Assembly (NCBI GenBank): GCA_020353515.1
Contig: CP070695.1
Span: forward strand, 2,578,155 to 2,642,154
Length of the DNA stretch: 64,000 nucleotides
From: Candidatus Heimdallarchaeota archaeon
GTDB taxonomy: Archaea; Asgardarchaeota; Heimdallarchaeia; Hodarchaeales; Hodarchaeaceae
Direction: 5' to 3'
Positions 53,481 through 62,228 of this stretch are shown piece by piece; positions within the stretch are counted from its first letter, which is position 1; the number at the start of each line of letters is the position of its first letter. Position numbers and translations under genes: made by a program. The notes beneath the pieces are model-generated. The model was not told the DNA's origin. It saw only the letters and a program-made list of their open reading frames with translations, and did no database searches.

Positions 53481-55463
53481 GCTCAAAATTCAAAATATAT
53501 TTCTTTTTGGAGGCGTATATCAACGAGTAAAGGATTTTTAAAGGATTTAACAGAAGAAAATAATAGAATTGACAGAATTAAAACGTATTTATGGGAACAA
53601 AGTAAAAAACTCCCTCTTTTAGTTAAATTAAATGTACTTGCAATTGGAGTGGGTATAATAGGAGGATTAGGCTCATGGGTCTTTCGATTAGCGATTAACC
53701 TCATTTATGAGGCCTTTTTTTTCTTACCAATGCAAATTTTGAATTCTTTAGGATTATCTACCATTATTTGGGTACCTTTTCTTCTTACACCTATTATTGG
53801 GGGTTTAATCGTTGGTTATCTCACCTCTAAAGTCTCAAAAGAAACAAAAGGTCATGGTGTTCCCGAAGTTTTAGAGTCAGTTGCTTTAAACAACGGGAAA
53901 ATGAATTTAAGGATTCCTTTCATCAAGATTATTGCTTCTGCAACAACTATTGGATCTGGCGGATCAGCAGGCCGAGAAGGGCCGATTGCTCAAATAGGAG
54001 CTGGGTTTGCTTCATTAATAGGACAGAAATTGAATCTGTCTTCAAAAGAACTTCGGACTTTAGTTGTTTCAGGAGTCGCCGCAGGAATCGCTGCTACTTT
54101 TAATGCTCCGATTGGGGGATCTTTATTTGCTTTAGAAGTATTAATGGGAGAAGGGGGTACAACAGGGCTATTAATTCCAATTATTGTCGCAGCTGTTGTT
54201 GGTGTTGTAGTAGGACAACTTTTACTCGGCACTGACCCAGCTTTCATTGGATTCCCGGCTTTGGAATATCACGAGCCATATTTAATCCCTCTTTTTGTGA
54301 TTCTAGGGCTAGTTTGTGGAGCCGGTTCAGCTTTTTGGATTAAATTCTTTTACAAACTAGAAGATATTTTTGATAATATATTTGAGAAGTTCAAAATTCC
54401 TGGTATCTTGCAACCAGCTTTTGGGGGTGTATTTGTGGGTTTAACATTAGTTATAACATATTTTTTTGTTGGTGAACAGTGGGAAACAGTCACTATAATG
54501 GGACGTTCCTATCTTCCCATGGATGCTGTTTTTCAGGGTTCACTATTACAGGGATCGGTTTTGCTAGTTCTACTTACATTAATTTTATTATTTGTTTTGA
54601 AAGCCCTTAATACTGTATTTACAATTGGTACTGGTGGTTCAGGAGGTGTATTTGCTCCCACTTTATTTTTAGGGGTTATGTTAGGAGCAATCTTTGGTAT
54701 AATTGTAGACGATATTATCATTATAACCAATGTTCCGATACCTCTCCTCGCTTTATTGGGAATGGCTGCATTTTTCGCAGGGACAGGTCGTGCACCGTTA
54801 ACAGCGGTTATCATGACTGCAGAAATGACCAAGGATTATTTTTTAACCATTCCCCTTATGATAGTCGTTTCAATCAGCTGGATTGTTTCCATTCTTCTTG
54901 AAAAAGACAATATTTATACTTTGAAACTTATTCGGAGAGGAGTTGTCTTAAAGGAACCTACTGCTGATATCCTTGAAACAATCACTGTCATAGAAGCGAT
55001 GACCCCAAGGGATAAGTTGGTCGTAGTAGATACAAAAACAAGATTAGAAACAGTAATGGAGCTTGTACGAACTACTCGTCACGAGGGATTTCCAGTAGTT
55101 GAACAAGATATGTTCATTGGAGTAATCACTCTAAGTGATGTCCAAAAAGCGATGCATAGTTCTCCGAAAGATTGGAATGTATTTGATGTCTTAATAACGA
55201 AGAAGAGACCTCTTATTTGCATACACAAGGAGGCGACATTAATGCATGCTGTTCATATCATGGAAAGTAAGGATATTTCACGCCTTCCAGTGGTAGAAAA
55301 ATTTCCTAGTCAGAAAAACGAGTTTCCTAAGCTAATCGGTTGGATAACACACCATGATATCACAAGAGTCTACATTTCAGAAAAGGCACTTTCAACACTT
55401 CAAGCATCTGAAGAGCATATTTTTTCTTATCAAAATGGTCCTTCGGAAAACAAGAGCTCATAG
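53481..55463 (+). CDS. CLC chloride channel/transporter with CBS pair, abnormal 5' end
   Basis: The first usable start is GTG 53649 (604 residues), but that would split transmembrane helix B. The frame stays open upstream to a TAG at 53478 and encodes plausible protein (KLPLLVKLNVLAIGVGIIGG). No ATG, GTG or TTG occurs in those 56 codons, although GGAGG lies at 53509-53513. CLC motifs are GHGVPEV, GSGGSAGREGPIAQ with the gating Glu, and GTGGSGGVFAP. Two CBS domains fill the C-terminal 150 residues. It moves Cl-, likely in exchange for H+. Either an unusual codon starts it or the 5' end is damaged. Confidence 0.85.
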   Translation, partial: AQNSKYISFWRRISTSKGFLKDLTEENNRIDRIKTYLWEQSKKLPLLVKLNVLAIGVGIIGGLGSWVFRLAINLIYEAFFFLPMQILNSLGLSTIIWVPFLLTPIIGGLIVGYLTSKVSKETKGHGVPEVLESVALNNGKMNLRIPFIKIIASATTIGSGGSAGREGPIAQIGAGFASLIGQKLNLSSKELRTLVVSGVAAGIAATFNAPIGGSLFALEVLMGEGGTTGLLIPIIVAAVVGVVVGQLLLGTDPAFIGFPALEYHEPYLIPLFVILGLVCGAGSAFWIKFFYKLEDIFDNIFEKFKIPGILQPAFGGVFVGLTLVITYFFVGEQWETVTIMGRSYLPMDAVFQGSLLQGSVLLVLLTLILLFVLKALNTVFTIGTGGSGGVFAPTLFLGVMLGAIFGIIVDDIIIITNVPIPLLALLGMAAFFAGTGRAPLTAVIMTAEMTKDYFLTIPLMIVVSISWIVSILLEKDNIYTLKLIRRGVVLKEPTADILETITVIEAMTPRDKLVVVDTKTRLETVMELVRTTRHEGFPVVEQDMFIGVITLSDVQKAMHSSPKDWNVFDVLITKKRPLICIHKEATLMHAVHIMESKDISRLPVVEKFPSQKNEFPKLIGWITHHDITRVYISEKALSTLQASEEHIFSYQNGPSENKSS

Positions 55464-55508
55464 TTTTTTCACAATTACTGTGTTGGAGATTTTATTGATG
55501 AAAGAACA

Positions 55509-55884
55509 GGGCATCGCTCCAGAGAGTAATCCAGCTTCTGTTGGCTCGTTAGGGTTACCCCATCAGAGTTTCTGACATCAACCTAAGCGCTGCTCTCCAC
55601 GATCTCCGAAGAGATCATTATTTCAGCTTGCATTCACTGAGGATGCTCGTTTCACCGATACCCTACTCGTCCTCAGGAGATTAACTCGTCGATTGTTACC
55701 AGCGACTTCACTCCATCATAGCCATAAGAGTAGGGGCGTGTCGTTTCTGTAGCAGAGCCCAATCTCTCGATTGACAGCGAATAGCCACCAACAGGCACTA
55801 CCCGACTGTTCAGCGTACATGAATGGCTGGAATTTCCTCAGGTTTCAGGAGAAACCCGGAGTCAGACTTCTGCTTCGATGCCGT
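55509..55884 (-). ncRNA. rnpB: RNase P RNA
   Basis: A GC-rich block in an AT-rich genome. On the minus strand, P1 is GGCATCG (55876-55882) with CGATGCC (55510-55516), and P2 is CTCCGG with CTGGAG. P3 is the hairpin GGTTTC-TCCT-GAAACC (55841-55856). CR-I TGAGGAAATTCCAGCC (55825-55840) follows, and its TCCAGC pairs with GCTGGA of CR-V AACAGAAGCTGGATTA (55527-55542) to make P4. CR-II ACAGAAACGACACG, CR-III GGTGAAACG and CR-IV TGCAAGCTGAAATA are in order. A C(UUCG)G hairpin lies at 55601-55616. The catalytic RNA that matures tRNA 5' ends. Confidence 0.9.
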
Positions 55885-55904
55885 GGTTATTAGGTTCCCT
55901 CTAG

Positions 55905-55912
55905 TTTATTAA
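55905..55912 (-). promoter_or_regulatory. TATA box of rnpB
   Basis: TTAATAAA on the minus strand lies about 25 bases before the predicted 5' end of the RNase P RNA, the normal archaeal TATA spacing. Confidence 0.5.
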
Positions 55913-56326
55913 TCTTTTGAGGGTTTCACGTTCTAATCCTCTTGCCCAAACCTCTGGCCCTACAACCGTCATACGATTTGGATCCTATTTGCCTTATTGA
56001 ACAGATTTTTCGACAAGTGACTGAACTTATTCAATTTTTAATTTGGTTTCAACCAAATCTATTCACTTCATATGACCCTCACGTATCTTGACAATTTCTT
56101 TCACTTTTGGGCAAACATAAAATAGCATGAGATTGGATAATCGTTAAGTATGGTAAATAAGTCAATCCATCAGATGTATTCTTTTTTAAGCACCTTAAAA
56201 ATCCTTAAATACCCTTTTTAAACTTAAATAACAGGAAAATTTTAAATATGTTATGTGTACATAAATAATTATCCGATTATCTTAACCATAAGGATTCTGG
56301 AGGGTTAAGGCAAGGAGTGAAAAGAA
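55913..56326. other. Intergenic region upstream of rnpB
   Basis: Positions 55915-55990 are unusually GC-rich and on the minus strand encode a 27-codon open stretch (DPNRMTVVGPEVWARGL...) between stops, possibly a gene remnant. A perfect hairpin, ATTTGGTT-TC-AACCAAAT, lies at 56041-56058. The rest is AT-rich and featureless. Confidence 0.4.
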
Positions 56327-56543
56327 ATGATTAAAGTCGCGTTGGTGGATTTTCTGGAGTAATTATGATCCTGATGAAATGAAAAGAGCAACCCTTCATG
56401 AGATATTCCATACCTATGATGCAAAACATGTAAGTGGTTATTATATTATGCGGCATGAGATTCAATATGGTGGGTGGGTTCTCCACAGTAATACAGATTC
56501 CACCGTCAGTAGTAACGATGTTCACTTCGATGGCCCGCCTTAA
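56327..56543 (+). pseudogene. Remnant of a metzincin-like metalloprotease
   Basis: An AAGGAG site precedes ATG 56327, whose frame stops after 11 codons. The adjacent frame (56334-56543) encodes about 69 residues with LHEIFHTYDAKH, an HExxHxxxxxH zinc-protease motif, and a stop at 56541. There is no start in that frame and most of a normal protease is absent, so this is a truncated, frameshifted relic. It immediately precedes a secreted-protein gene. Confidence 0.55.
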
Positions 56544-56566
56544 AGAACAAGAATGGCTGTGAGAAA

Positions 56567-57259
56567 ATGAGTGGCTACGCCCATTTTGTTATAATAACTT
56601 TGACTTTACTCCTCTTAGCTTCTCCTACTATATCTATTGAGGGTGTGCAATCTGAGTGGTCTTCTTCTATAACAGTCAAGCGTTTTCGCTGGAAAGCGTT
56701 GAAATCTGAGTTACGGGATCTAGATACCCAGGAACAATATCGTGAGAATTATTTAATTGGGGGAATAAACATTCCAGGCGGAATCAATACAATTGCCCTC
56801 CGTGCAATCCCCCCAAATGATTTCGATTTTTTCAATGGTAGTAGACTCGACTTAAGTGTAACGATTGAAGGCGATATATCTCTTGACCCATTGCCCCAAA
56901 ACGGCTCAGATTACCATTTACTCCTACTTCCAATAAAAATTGATAATAAATCATTCTTTGAGGTGTTATTTGCAAAGACAGGCCTCTTAGAAAATCTCAC
57001 TCACTCTATTTTCCTGAATTCTTCGATTACTGACACAATCGCACGATCTTCCTTAAAATATAATGGTGTTCTTGATATTCTGTATGAGTGGGACATTACT
57101 ACAGGATTATTAGTTCGAAAGGAAGTTACAGCTCCCTCAGGATTGCAACTCATAATTGTACCCACAAGTGAAATCTCAGTTCCAGGATGGAACTTACCAA
57201 TAGTCCTCCTAACCGTTTTGATAATTAATTGGTGGCATAAGAAAAGAAAGAAGGATTAA
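56567..57259 (+). CDS. Secreted, membrane-anchored surface protein
   Basis: 230 residues. A signal peptide (FVIITLTLLLLASPTISIEG) is followed by a beta-rich ectodomain of about 170 residues with several N-x-S/T sequons. The end is SVPGWNLPIVLLTVLIINWWHKKRKK: a PGW motif, hydrophobic span and basic tail, resembling the PGF-type anchor of the protein at 34326. The external face and likely N-glycosylation fit an S-layer-associated role. The function is unknown. Confidence 0.72.
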   Translation: MSGYAHFVIITLTLLLLASPTISIEGVQSEWSSSITVKRFRWKALKSELRDLDTQEQYRENYLIGGINIPGGINTIALRAIPPNDFDFFNGSRLDLSVTIEGDISLDPLPQNGSDYHLLLLPIKIDNKSFFEVLFAKTGLLENLTHSIFLNSSITDTIARSSLKYNGVLDILYEWDITTGLLVRKEVTAPSGLQLIIVPTSEISVPGWNLPIVLLTVLIINWWHKKRKKD

Positions 57260-57393
57260 TTGTCTGATAGGGAATCAGATGTATAGGTCTCGAAGTTCAG
57301 TAATTTACAGGATCAAATGGATTAATGATGACGCCAAGAAAAAGAGAATTTCGTTATTTGCTTAACATCAATAAGACAGGGTGAGATTGAACA

Positions 57394-57807
57394 ATGCGAA
57401 AACAGGATTATTTAGCGCTCCTCCCAATTTTTCTTCTCTTTACCGTCTTGTTCTTGATCATTATAGTAATCCCAGTTGGGAGTCTACTCATAGTGATGTT
57501 TACTGCTAGCTATCGCCAAGATGTAATTATGATAACTCGTGCGAACGAGATGGAAAACATCACAGGGTCAATAGGGAATTTAACAGCAAAGAATCTATCA
57601 TCTGCCCCGAAACTCCTATCAGCATTACAGCAGATGGTTCAGGATGACAAAATAAACCAGAAGATAGTGGAAATCACTGTTAAAGAGCGGGATCACTTAG
57701 TTCAATTGTTTGAGGAGCTTAACTTTCCTTTGTCTTGTAATAATCCAATACATGTATATTTTGAAAATATATTACTTGAAATCATTCTTGCTGAAACTGT
57801 TTCATAG
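57394..57807 (+). CDS. Membrane-anchored protein, possibly frameshifted at its 3' end
   Basis: 137 residues. A single N-terminal TM segment (LLPIFLLFTVLFLIIIVIPVGSLL) is followed by a polar domain (ENITGSIGNLTAKNL...). After its TAG, another frame stays open to 57946 and reads plausibly (SSLSSEGSTFLIGEALVFFG). A one-base indel near 57800 may therefore have cut the gene short. Two sequons sit in the likely external part. No family recognised. Confidence 0.5.
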   Translation: MRKQDYLALLPIFLLFTVLFLIIIVIPVGSLLIVMFTASYRQDVIMITRANEMENITGSIGNLTAKNLSSAPKLLSALQQMVQDDKINQKIVEITVKERDHLVQLFEELNFPLSCNNPIHVYFENILLEIILAETVS

Positions 57808-58003
57808 TTCTCTTTCCAGTGAAGGAAGCACGTTTTTGATAGGAGAAGCATTAGTGTTCTTTGGTAGCTCGGGTGAACCGAATGACCTAGAAAAATTGAT
57901 TAATTTGCTTACATTTAGATGTCTTTGGTTGACTGTGGAATCTTGAAGGCTTATACTGGGATCTCTAGTTAAGGAAAGCTAATTTTGAACATCGACTTGG
58001 CCG

Positions 58004-59392
58004 TTAAATAGGGATTTCAATCAAAAACTCTGATCCCTCATCGATTTTTGAGCTGACTGACATTTTCCCTCCATGTCGTTCAACTATTGTTTTTGTAATG
58101 TACAATCCTAGTCCCATCCCTTGTTTGTAGTATGAAGTTGATTGAGAAAAGAACGGTTCAAAGATTCTATCCATCTTATCATCAGGGATTCCAACACCCT
58201 GGTCTAGTATTGAGATGTTGAGACCTTTTCTGTCAAGTGTAATTCTTGCCTCAACCTCCGTAGCCTTTGGACTGTGGTGACAGGCATTTTCGATTAGATT
58301 GTAGATTGCTTGCGTCAAACGATCAAGATCCAACGAAAAAAGTGAATTCACCTCACGATCATTCTTAAATTCCAGTTTAATTCGTGTTTTTTCTTTCATA
58401 AGATTAATATCATATTCTAACGCAGTTTGTAGCTCATTGAAACGAATCAATCCTTTATCAATTGAAAATATTCCCTTATTTACATTTTCGACATCTTTAA
58501 TGGCTGTTATTTGGCGTTCCAGCTTTCTTGTGTTTCGTAAAAGCGCATCTATGATATTTTGGTCGTATCCGTCCTTTTCGCTATATTTTTTAGGTAATAA
58601 CTCTATAAATCCTTTAAGCAAAGTGATTGGGGTTCCCATCTCGTGAACAGTAATCTGTAAAAATTCGTTTAGTGCTTTTTCCCGCCTTAGACGACTCGAT
58701 GGCAACCATGAGACATCAGCGATAACACCAACCGAAGCAGGTTTTTGTGTTTGAGAAACCACTGGATCTACGCTAATGAGAACATCTTTGTTCTTCCCAT
58801 CCATCTGATAGATCTTCATTAGTACAAATTGATCCAATGACAGTAAAAATTCGTAAGTCATAATGAATTTAGTAATATCATGTCCAATTAACTGTGTGGG
58901 TGAGTTGAATCCCACAAGATCTGCAAACGCTTGGTTTGAAAATACTATTTGTCCCTCTGGGTTGGTTACGGTCATTCCAGCTCTTGTTGCTTCTATCAAT
59001 GATCTTAATCTTTTGTCTGAAGCCCGTAATGCGTTAAAGGCTCTCTTCTCTGTCGTAATATCCCGAACTACCCCATAAAGATATTTATCATCAACTGTAC
59101 CCACAGAAAGCTGTATGTTTACCTCAATATCAAGGTTTTTTCCTTTGGTTTCAATTATTTTTGGGTTATAATCTCTGAATGAGGTTAAAAACATTTGACC
59201 TTTTTTATCGAAAAAGGATCGAATATCGTAGCCAATAATTTCTGATAGTTCCACCTCTAGGATTTCACTCAATTTATCATTACCCCAAAGTATCTCCCAT
59301 TTATCGAGCTCCTGGATCCAAAAACCAATTTCTGCTTCCTTGAGCATTTTAAGTATAAAAGGGCTGTCTAATATGTTAGGAAACTGTTTCAA
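58004..59392 (-). CDS. PAS-domain sensor histidine kinase
   Basis: 462 residues, TTG start at 59392 with AAGGAG 9 bases upstream. Two PAS domains (about 15-118 and 122-232) precede the phosphoacceptor helix QITVHEMGTPITLLKGF (His near 251). The HATPase domain has the N-box NLIENACHHSPKA, G1 DQGVGIPDD, the F-box FEPFF and G2 GMGLGLYI. It has no TM segment, so it senses a cytosolic signal. No response regulator is adjacent; the His is followed by Glu-Met-Gly rather than the usual Glu-Leu/Phe-Arg/Lys. Confidence 0.93.
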   Translation of the reverse strand: MKQFPNILDSPFILKMLKEAEIGFWIQELDKWEILWGNDKLSEILEVELSEIIGYDIRSFFDKKGQMFLTSFRDYNPKIIETKGKNLDIEVNIQLSVGTVDDKYLYGVVRDITTEKRAFNALRASDKRLRSLIEATRAGMTVTNPEGQIVFSNQAFADLVGFNSPTQLIGHDITKFIMTYEFLLSLDQFVLMKIYQMDGKNKDVLISVDPVVSQTQKPASVGVIADVSWLPSSRLRREKALNEFLQITVHEMGTPITLLKGFIELLPKKYSEKDGYDQNIIDALLRNTRKLERQITAIKDVENVNKGIFSIDKGLIRFNELQTALEYDINLMKEKTRIKLEFKNDREVNSLFSLDLDRLTQAIYNLIENACHHSPKATEVEARITLDRKGLNISILDQGVGIPDDKMDRIFEPFFSQSTSYYKQGMGLGLYITKTIVERHGGKMSVSSKIDEGSEFLIEIPI

Positions 59393-59720
59393 AGATCAAT
59401 TCTCCTTATTCCTGTCTTTCTAAATCTTTTGAAATTTTATAAAGATTCGTAATTAGAACGTGAAAGTATTTGTTCAATCCCCGAGTAATCTCTATATTGA
59501 TGAAGTGGCGAGGTTTAATGAAGAAATTCAACTGTTAACGGAGCCAAAAAGGGATAGACTTAGTAATAACAATTAATAGTGTTATTTTCGTCATTATTTT
59601 TTTAAGGAAAGAGGGGATGTTATCAAAGATCCATAATTTCGAAACATAATTCTGAAAATTCTTTAAGAGAAAATAATGCAAGGAAAACTGAACCAGAATT
59701 AAATGGAGTAACCTTAGAAA
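59393..59720. other. Divergent intergenic region
   Basis: AT-rich, holding the promoters of the histidine kinase and the ABCE1 gene. I see nothing else. Confidence 0.4.
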
Positions 59721-61553
59721 ATGCGTATTGTTGTTTTGGATACCGATAAGTGTAAACCCAAGAGATGTGTGAAGGAATGCCGTGGTTCCTGTCCAGTTGT
59801 CCGCTCAGGAACCGAAATGTTCGAATTTGAAACGCCTGTTTCCCAACCAATCATCTATGAACAGTTTTGTACTGGATGTGGAATTTGTCCAAAAGCGTGT
59901 CGATTTCATGCTCTCTCAATTATTAACACTCCTGAACGATTAGACAAAGACTTAACTCATAGATTCGGGAGAAATGGGTTCACATTATTTCGATTACCTG
60001 TTATCAAACCAAAAAAGGTGAATGGTTTAGTTGGTCAGAATGGAGTGGGTAAATCAACGGCATTAAAGATCCTATCTGGGGATATCATACCTAATTTTGG
60101 AGTTCATGAGGAGAAACCTACTTGGGAGCGTGTCCACGAGTATTACAAGGGAACTGAGCTCCAGAATTATTTCCAAAAAATGATTGAAAACAAAATTAAA
60201 TGTGTTCGTAAACCACAATACATTGATACCATTGCTAAACACGTTAAGGGAACTGTAAAGGATGTTATAACCCGATTTGATGAAAGAAACGTCCTTGATG
60301 AAATCCAAGAAGATTTAGCTCTTCAAGAAATCTGGAATCGTAACATTAAACTCCTCTCAGGTGGAGAACTTCAGAAACTAGCTGTCGCTGTAGCAATGGT
60401 TCGTGATATGGATATCTATCTATTTGATGAGCCTTCTTCCTTTCTTGATATTAACGAGCGTCTTCGGGTCGGAGTAGCTATTAGAAGCCTAAACGATCAT
60501 GGAAAGACTGTAGTTATTGTTGAACATGATTTAGCTGTGTTAGATTACCTTTCTGATTATGTTACTACTTTTTATGGCACTCCATCATCCTATGGTATAA
60601 TTTCCCAACCATATACCGAAAAAGAAGGAATAAATGTATTTCTTGATGGCTTTATCCCTTCAGAAAACATGAGATTCCGTGATTACTCTATTATCATTCA
60701 AAAATCGTCAGTAAGAGAGAAAAGTATTGTTTCTGACGAAATACTATCTTACCAGGATCTTTCAAAAATCTTTAAACAGAGTAATTTCTCTTTAGACGTT
60801 AGAAAAGGAATGATTCATCAAAATGAGATCATTGGAATATTAGGTCCAAATGGAATTGGAAAAACTACCTTTATAAAGATGTTAGCGGGCCTAGAATCCC
60901 CTACTTCAGGAACAGTAGATCGGGTAATTCTGGATAACCAACCAGATAATGAAAATGCTAATTCGACTGATGTTCTCCGAGTAGCGTATAAACCTCAATA
61001 TATATCTTTAAATGGAGACCAAACGGTAGAAGCTTTTCTCTTGGAAACAGGAGGAGCAATTGTCGCCACGTCCCAATTTCAAAGCGAGTTTATCCGTCCT
61101 TTTCAATTGACAGAGCTATTTGATCAATCACTTAAGTATTTGAGTGGAGGGGAACTACAAAAAGTCGCTATTGTAAGCACTTTAGCCAAAGATGCCGATT
61201 TATACTTATTTGACGAACCATCAGCGTTTTTGTCAATTGAGGACAGATTAACTGCAGCTAAGATCATCCGAAGACTAATTAAGAGTCGGAAGGCTGCAAG
61301 TTTTATTGTAGAGCACGATATCGTTTTCCAAGATTATGCAAGTGATCGGATAATTGTTTTTCTTGGACAATCAGGCGTTTATGGGAAAGCTTATTCCCCA
61401 TCTCCCGTTAGAACAGGGATGAACCGATTTCTTGGAAATTTAAAAATCACTTTTCGACGTGATCCTAAGAGTGGGCGTCCCCGAGTAAATAAAACTGATT
61501 CTAAGCTTGATCGCCTCCAGAAAAACCAAGGCGAATATTATTATGAGAAGTGA
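59721..61553 (+). CDS. rli: ABCE1/RLI ribosome-recycling ATPase
   Basis: 610 residues. The N-terminal iron-sulfur domain has eight cysteines in two sets (CKPKRCVKECRGSCP, CTGCGICPKACRF). The first nucleotide-binding domain has Walker A GQNGVGKST, signature LSGGELQK and Walker B IYLFDEPSSFLD. The second has GPNGIGKTT, LSGGELQK and LYLFDEPSAFL. ABCE1 splits 70S ribosomes after termination. tsr3 overlaps its end, so the two are co-translated. In eukaryotes Rli1 also works in ribosome biogenesis, consistent with this neighbour. Confidence 0.97.
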   Translation: MRIVVLDTDKCKPKRCVKECRGSCPVVRSGTEMFEFETPVSQPIIYEQFCTGCGICPKACRFHALSIINTPERLDKDLTHRFGRNGFTLFRLPVIKPKKVNGLVGQNGVGKSTALKILSGDIIPNFGVHEEKPTWERVHEYYKGTELQNYFQKMIENKIKCVRKPQYIDTIAKHVKGTVKDVITRFDERNVLDEIQEDLALQEIWNRNIKLLSGGELQKLAVAVAMVRDMDIYLFDEPSSFLDINERLRVGVAIRSLNDHGKTVVIVEHDLAVLDYLSDYVTTFYGTPSSYGIISQPYTEKEGINVFLDGFIPSENMRFRDYSIIIQKSSVREKSIVSDEILSYQDLSKIFKQSNFSLDVRKGMIHQNEIIGILGPNGIGKTTFIKMLAGLESPTSGTVDRVILDNQPDNENANSTDVLRVAYKPQYISLNGDQTVEAFLLETGGAIVATSQFQSEFIRPFQLTELFDQSLKYLSGGELQKVAIVSTLAKDADLYLFDEPSAFLSIEDRLTAAKIIRRLIKSRKAASFIVEHDIVFQDYASDRIIVFLGQSGVYGKAYSPSPVRTGMNRFLGNLKITFRRDPKSGRPRVNKTDSKLDRLQKNQGEYYYEK

Positions 61554-62091
61554 TCCACGTACTCGGTCTGTAGTTACGATCTATCATGCAGATCAATGTG
61601 ACAGAAAGAAATGCACTGGAATTAAGACTTGGCTTGCTTTTAAACAGAGCAAGTTTCCTTCCATTACTCATATGAGATTCATTAAGCGATTACCTCAAAT
61701 TCCTCGCTATTCCTTAATTTTAAATCCATCAGCAGAAGATATTTTGTGCTATACAGATCTTGATGTATTCACAAAATCTGGATTAACCGTCCTAGACTGC
61801 TCCTGGAATCATACAGAAGAGATTTTTGCTAAACATTTTCCACATCCAAGGAGGCTCCCCTATTTAATCGCAGCAAATCCAACTAATTATGGAAAACCAA
61901 CAAAACTTAGCAGTGTTGAGGCTCTTGCGGCAGCGTTTTTTCTTTTAAGAAGTGAAAGAACGGCGAATGAGTTAATGTCGGTCTTTAATTGGGGAAAACA
62001 GTTCTTAACTCTGAATTCTAATTTACTCCATGATTATGCGGCAAGTAACAGTACGGATGAGATAAAAAAAATCGAACTTGAATATTTTTGA
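61543..62091 (+). CDS. tsr3: Tsr3, rRNA aminocarboxypropyltransferase
   Basis: 182 residues from ATG 61543, overlapping the RLI stop by 11 bases, with AAGGCG about 7 bases upstream; a longer frame from 61507 is less likely. Family motifs are YHADQCDRKKCTGIKTW, then LNPSAEDILCYTD, LDCSWNHTEEIF, RRLPYLIAANPTNYGKPTKLS and SVEALAAAFFLL. Tsr3 transfers the aminocarboxypropyl group of SAM to a small-subunit rRNA pseudouridine (helix 31). The overlap with ABCE1 couples ribosome assembly and recycling genes. Confidence 0.95.
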   Translation: MRSDPRTRSVVTIYHADQCDRKKCTGIKTWLAFKQSKFPSITHMRFIKRLPQIPRYSLILNPSAEDILCYTDLDVFTKSGLTVLDCSWNHTEEIFAKHFPHPRRLPYLIAANPTNYGKPTKLSSVEALAAAFFLLRSERTANELMSVFNWGKQFLTLNSNLLHDYAASNSTDEIKKIELEYF

Positions 62092-62228
62092 ACCTAGAAT
62101 TTTTTAATGTAGTGTTTTAGATTCTGATTTCGAAAGGAAAGGGAAGAAAAAAATTAAGTTAAAAAGTAAATCTTCTCTTATAACCGTAAATCCTAAAATA
62201 AAATGATTTAAATGGAGCAAAAATCCTC

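Larger units (their letters stand above)
53226..55559. mobile_element. Putative integrative element inserted at the 3' end of rnpB
   Basis: The two 52-bp direct repeats bound 2.3 kb that holds only a CLC gene and about 200 bp of non-coding DNA. The repeat runs from within rnpB exactly to its 3' terminus, so the gene stays whole on one side, as when tyrosine integrases use tRNA 3' ends. No integrase is present, so the element would be decayed or mobilised in trans. Ectopic duplication is the alternative. Confidence 0.6.

Noticed and set aside
53226..55560. 52-bp repeats as IS605/TnpB right ends, read from an in-frame 'NEPTEAG' tail
   Set aside because: The block fits the 3' end of RNase P RNA with matching P1, P2 and P4 pairs; no TnpB ORF or catalytic motif is present.
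55354..55575. 73-codon ORF reading through the repeat
   Set aside because: It overlaps the CLC gene end and the antisense of rnpB, with no start signal.
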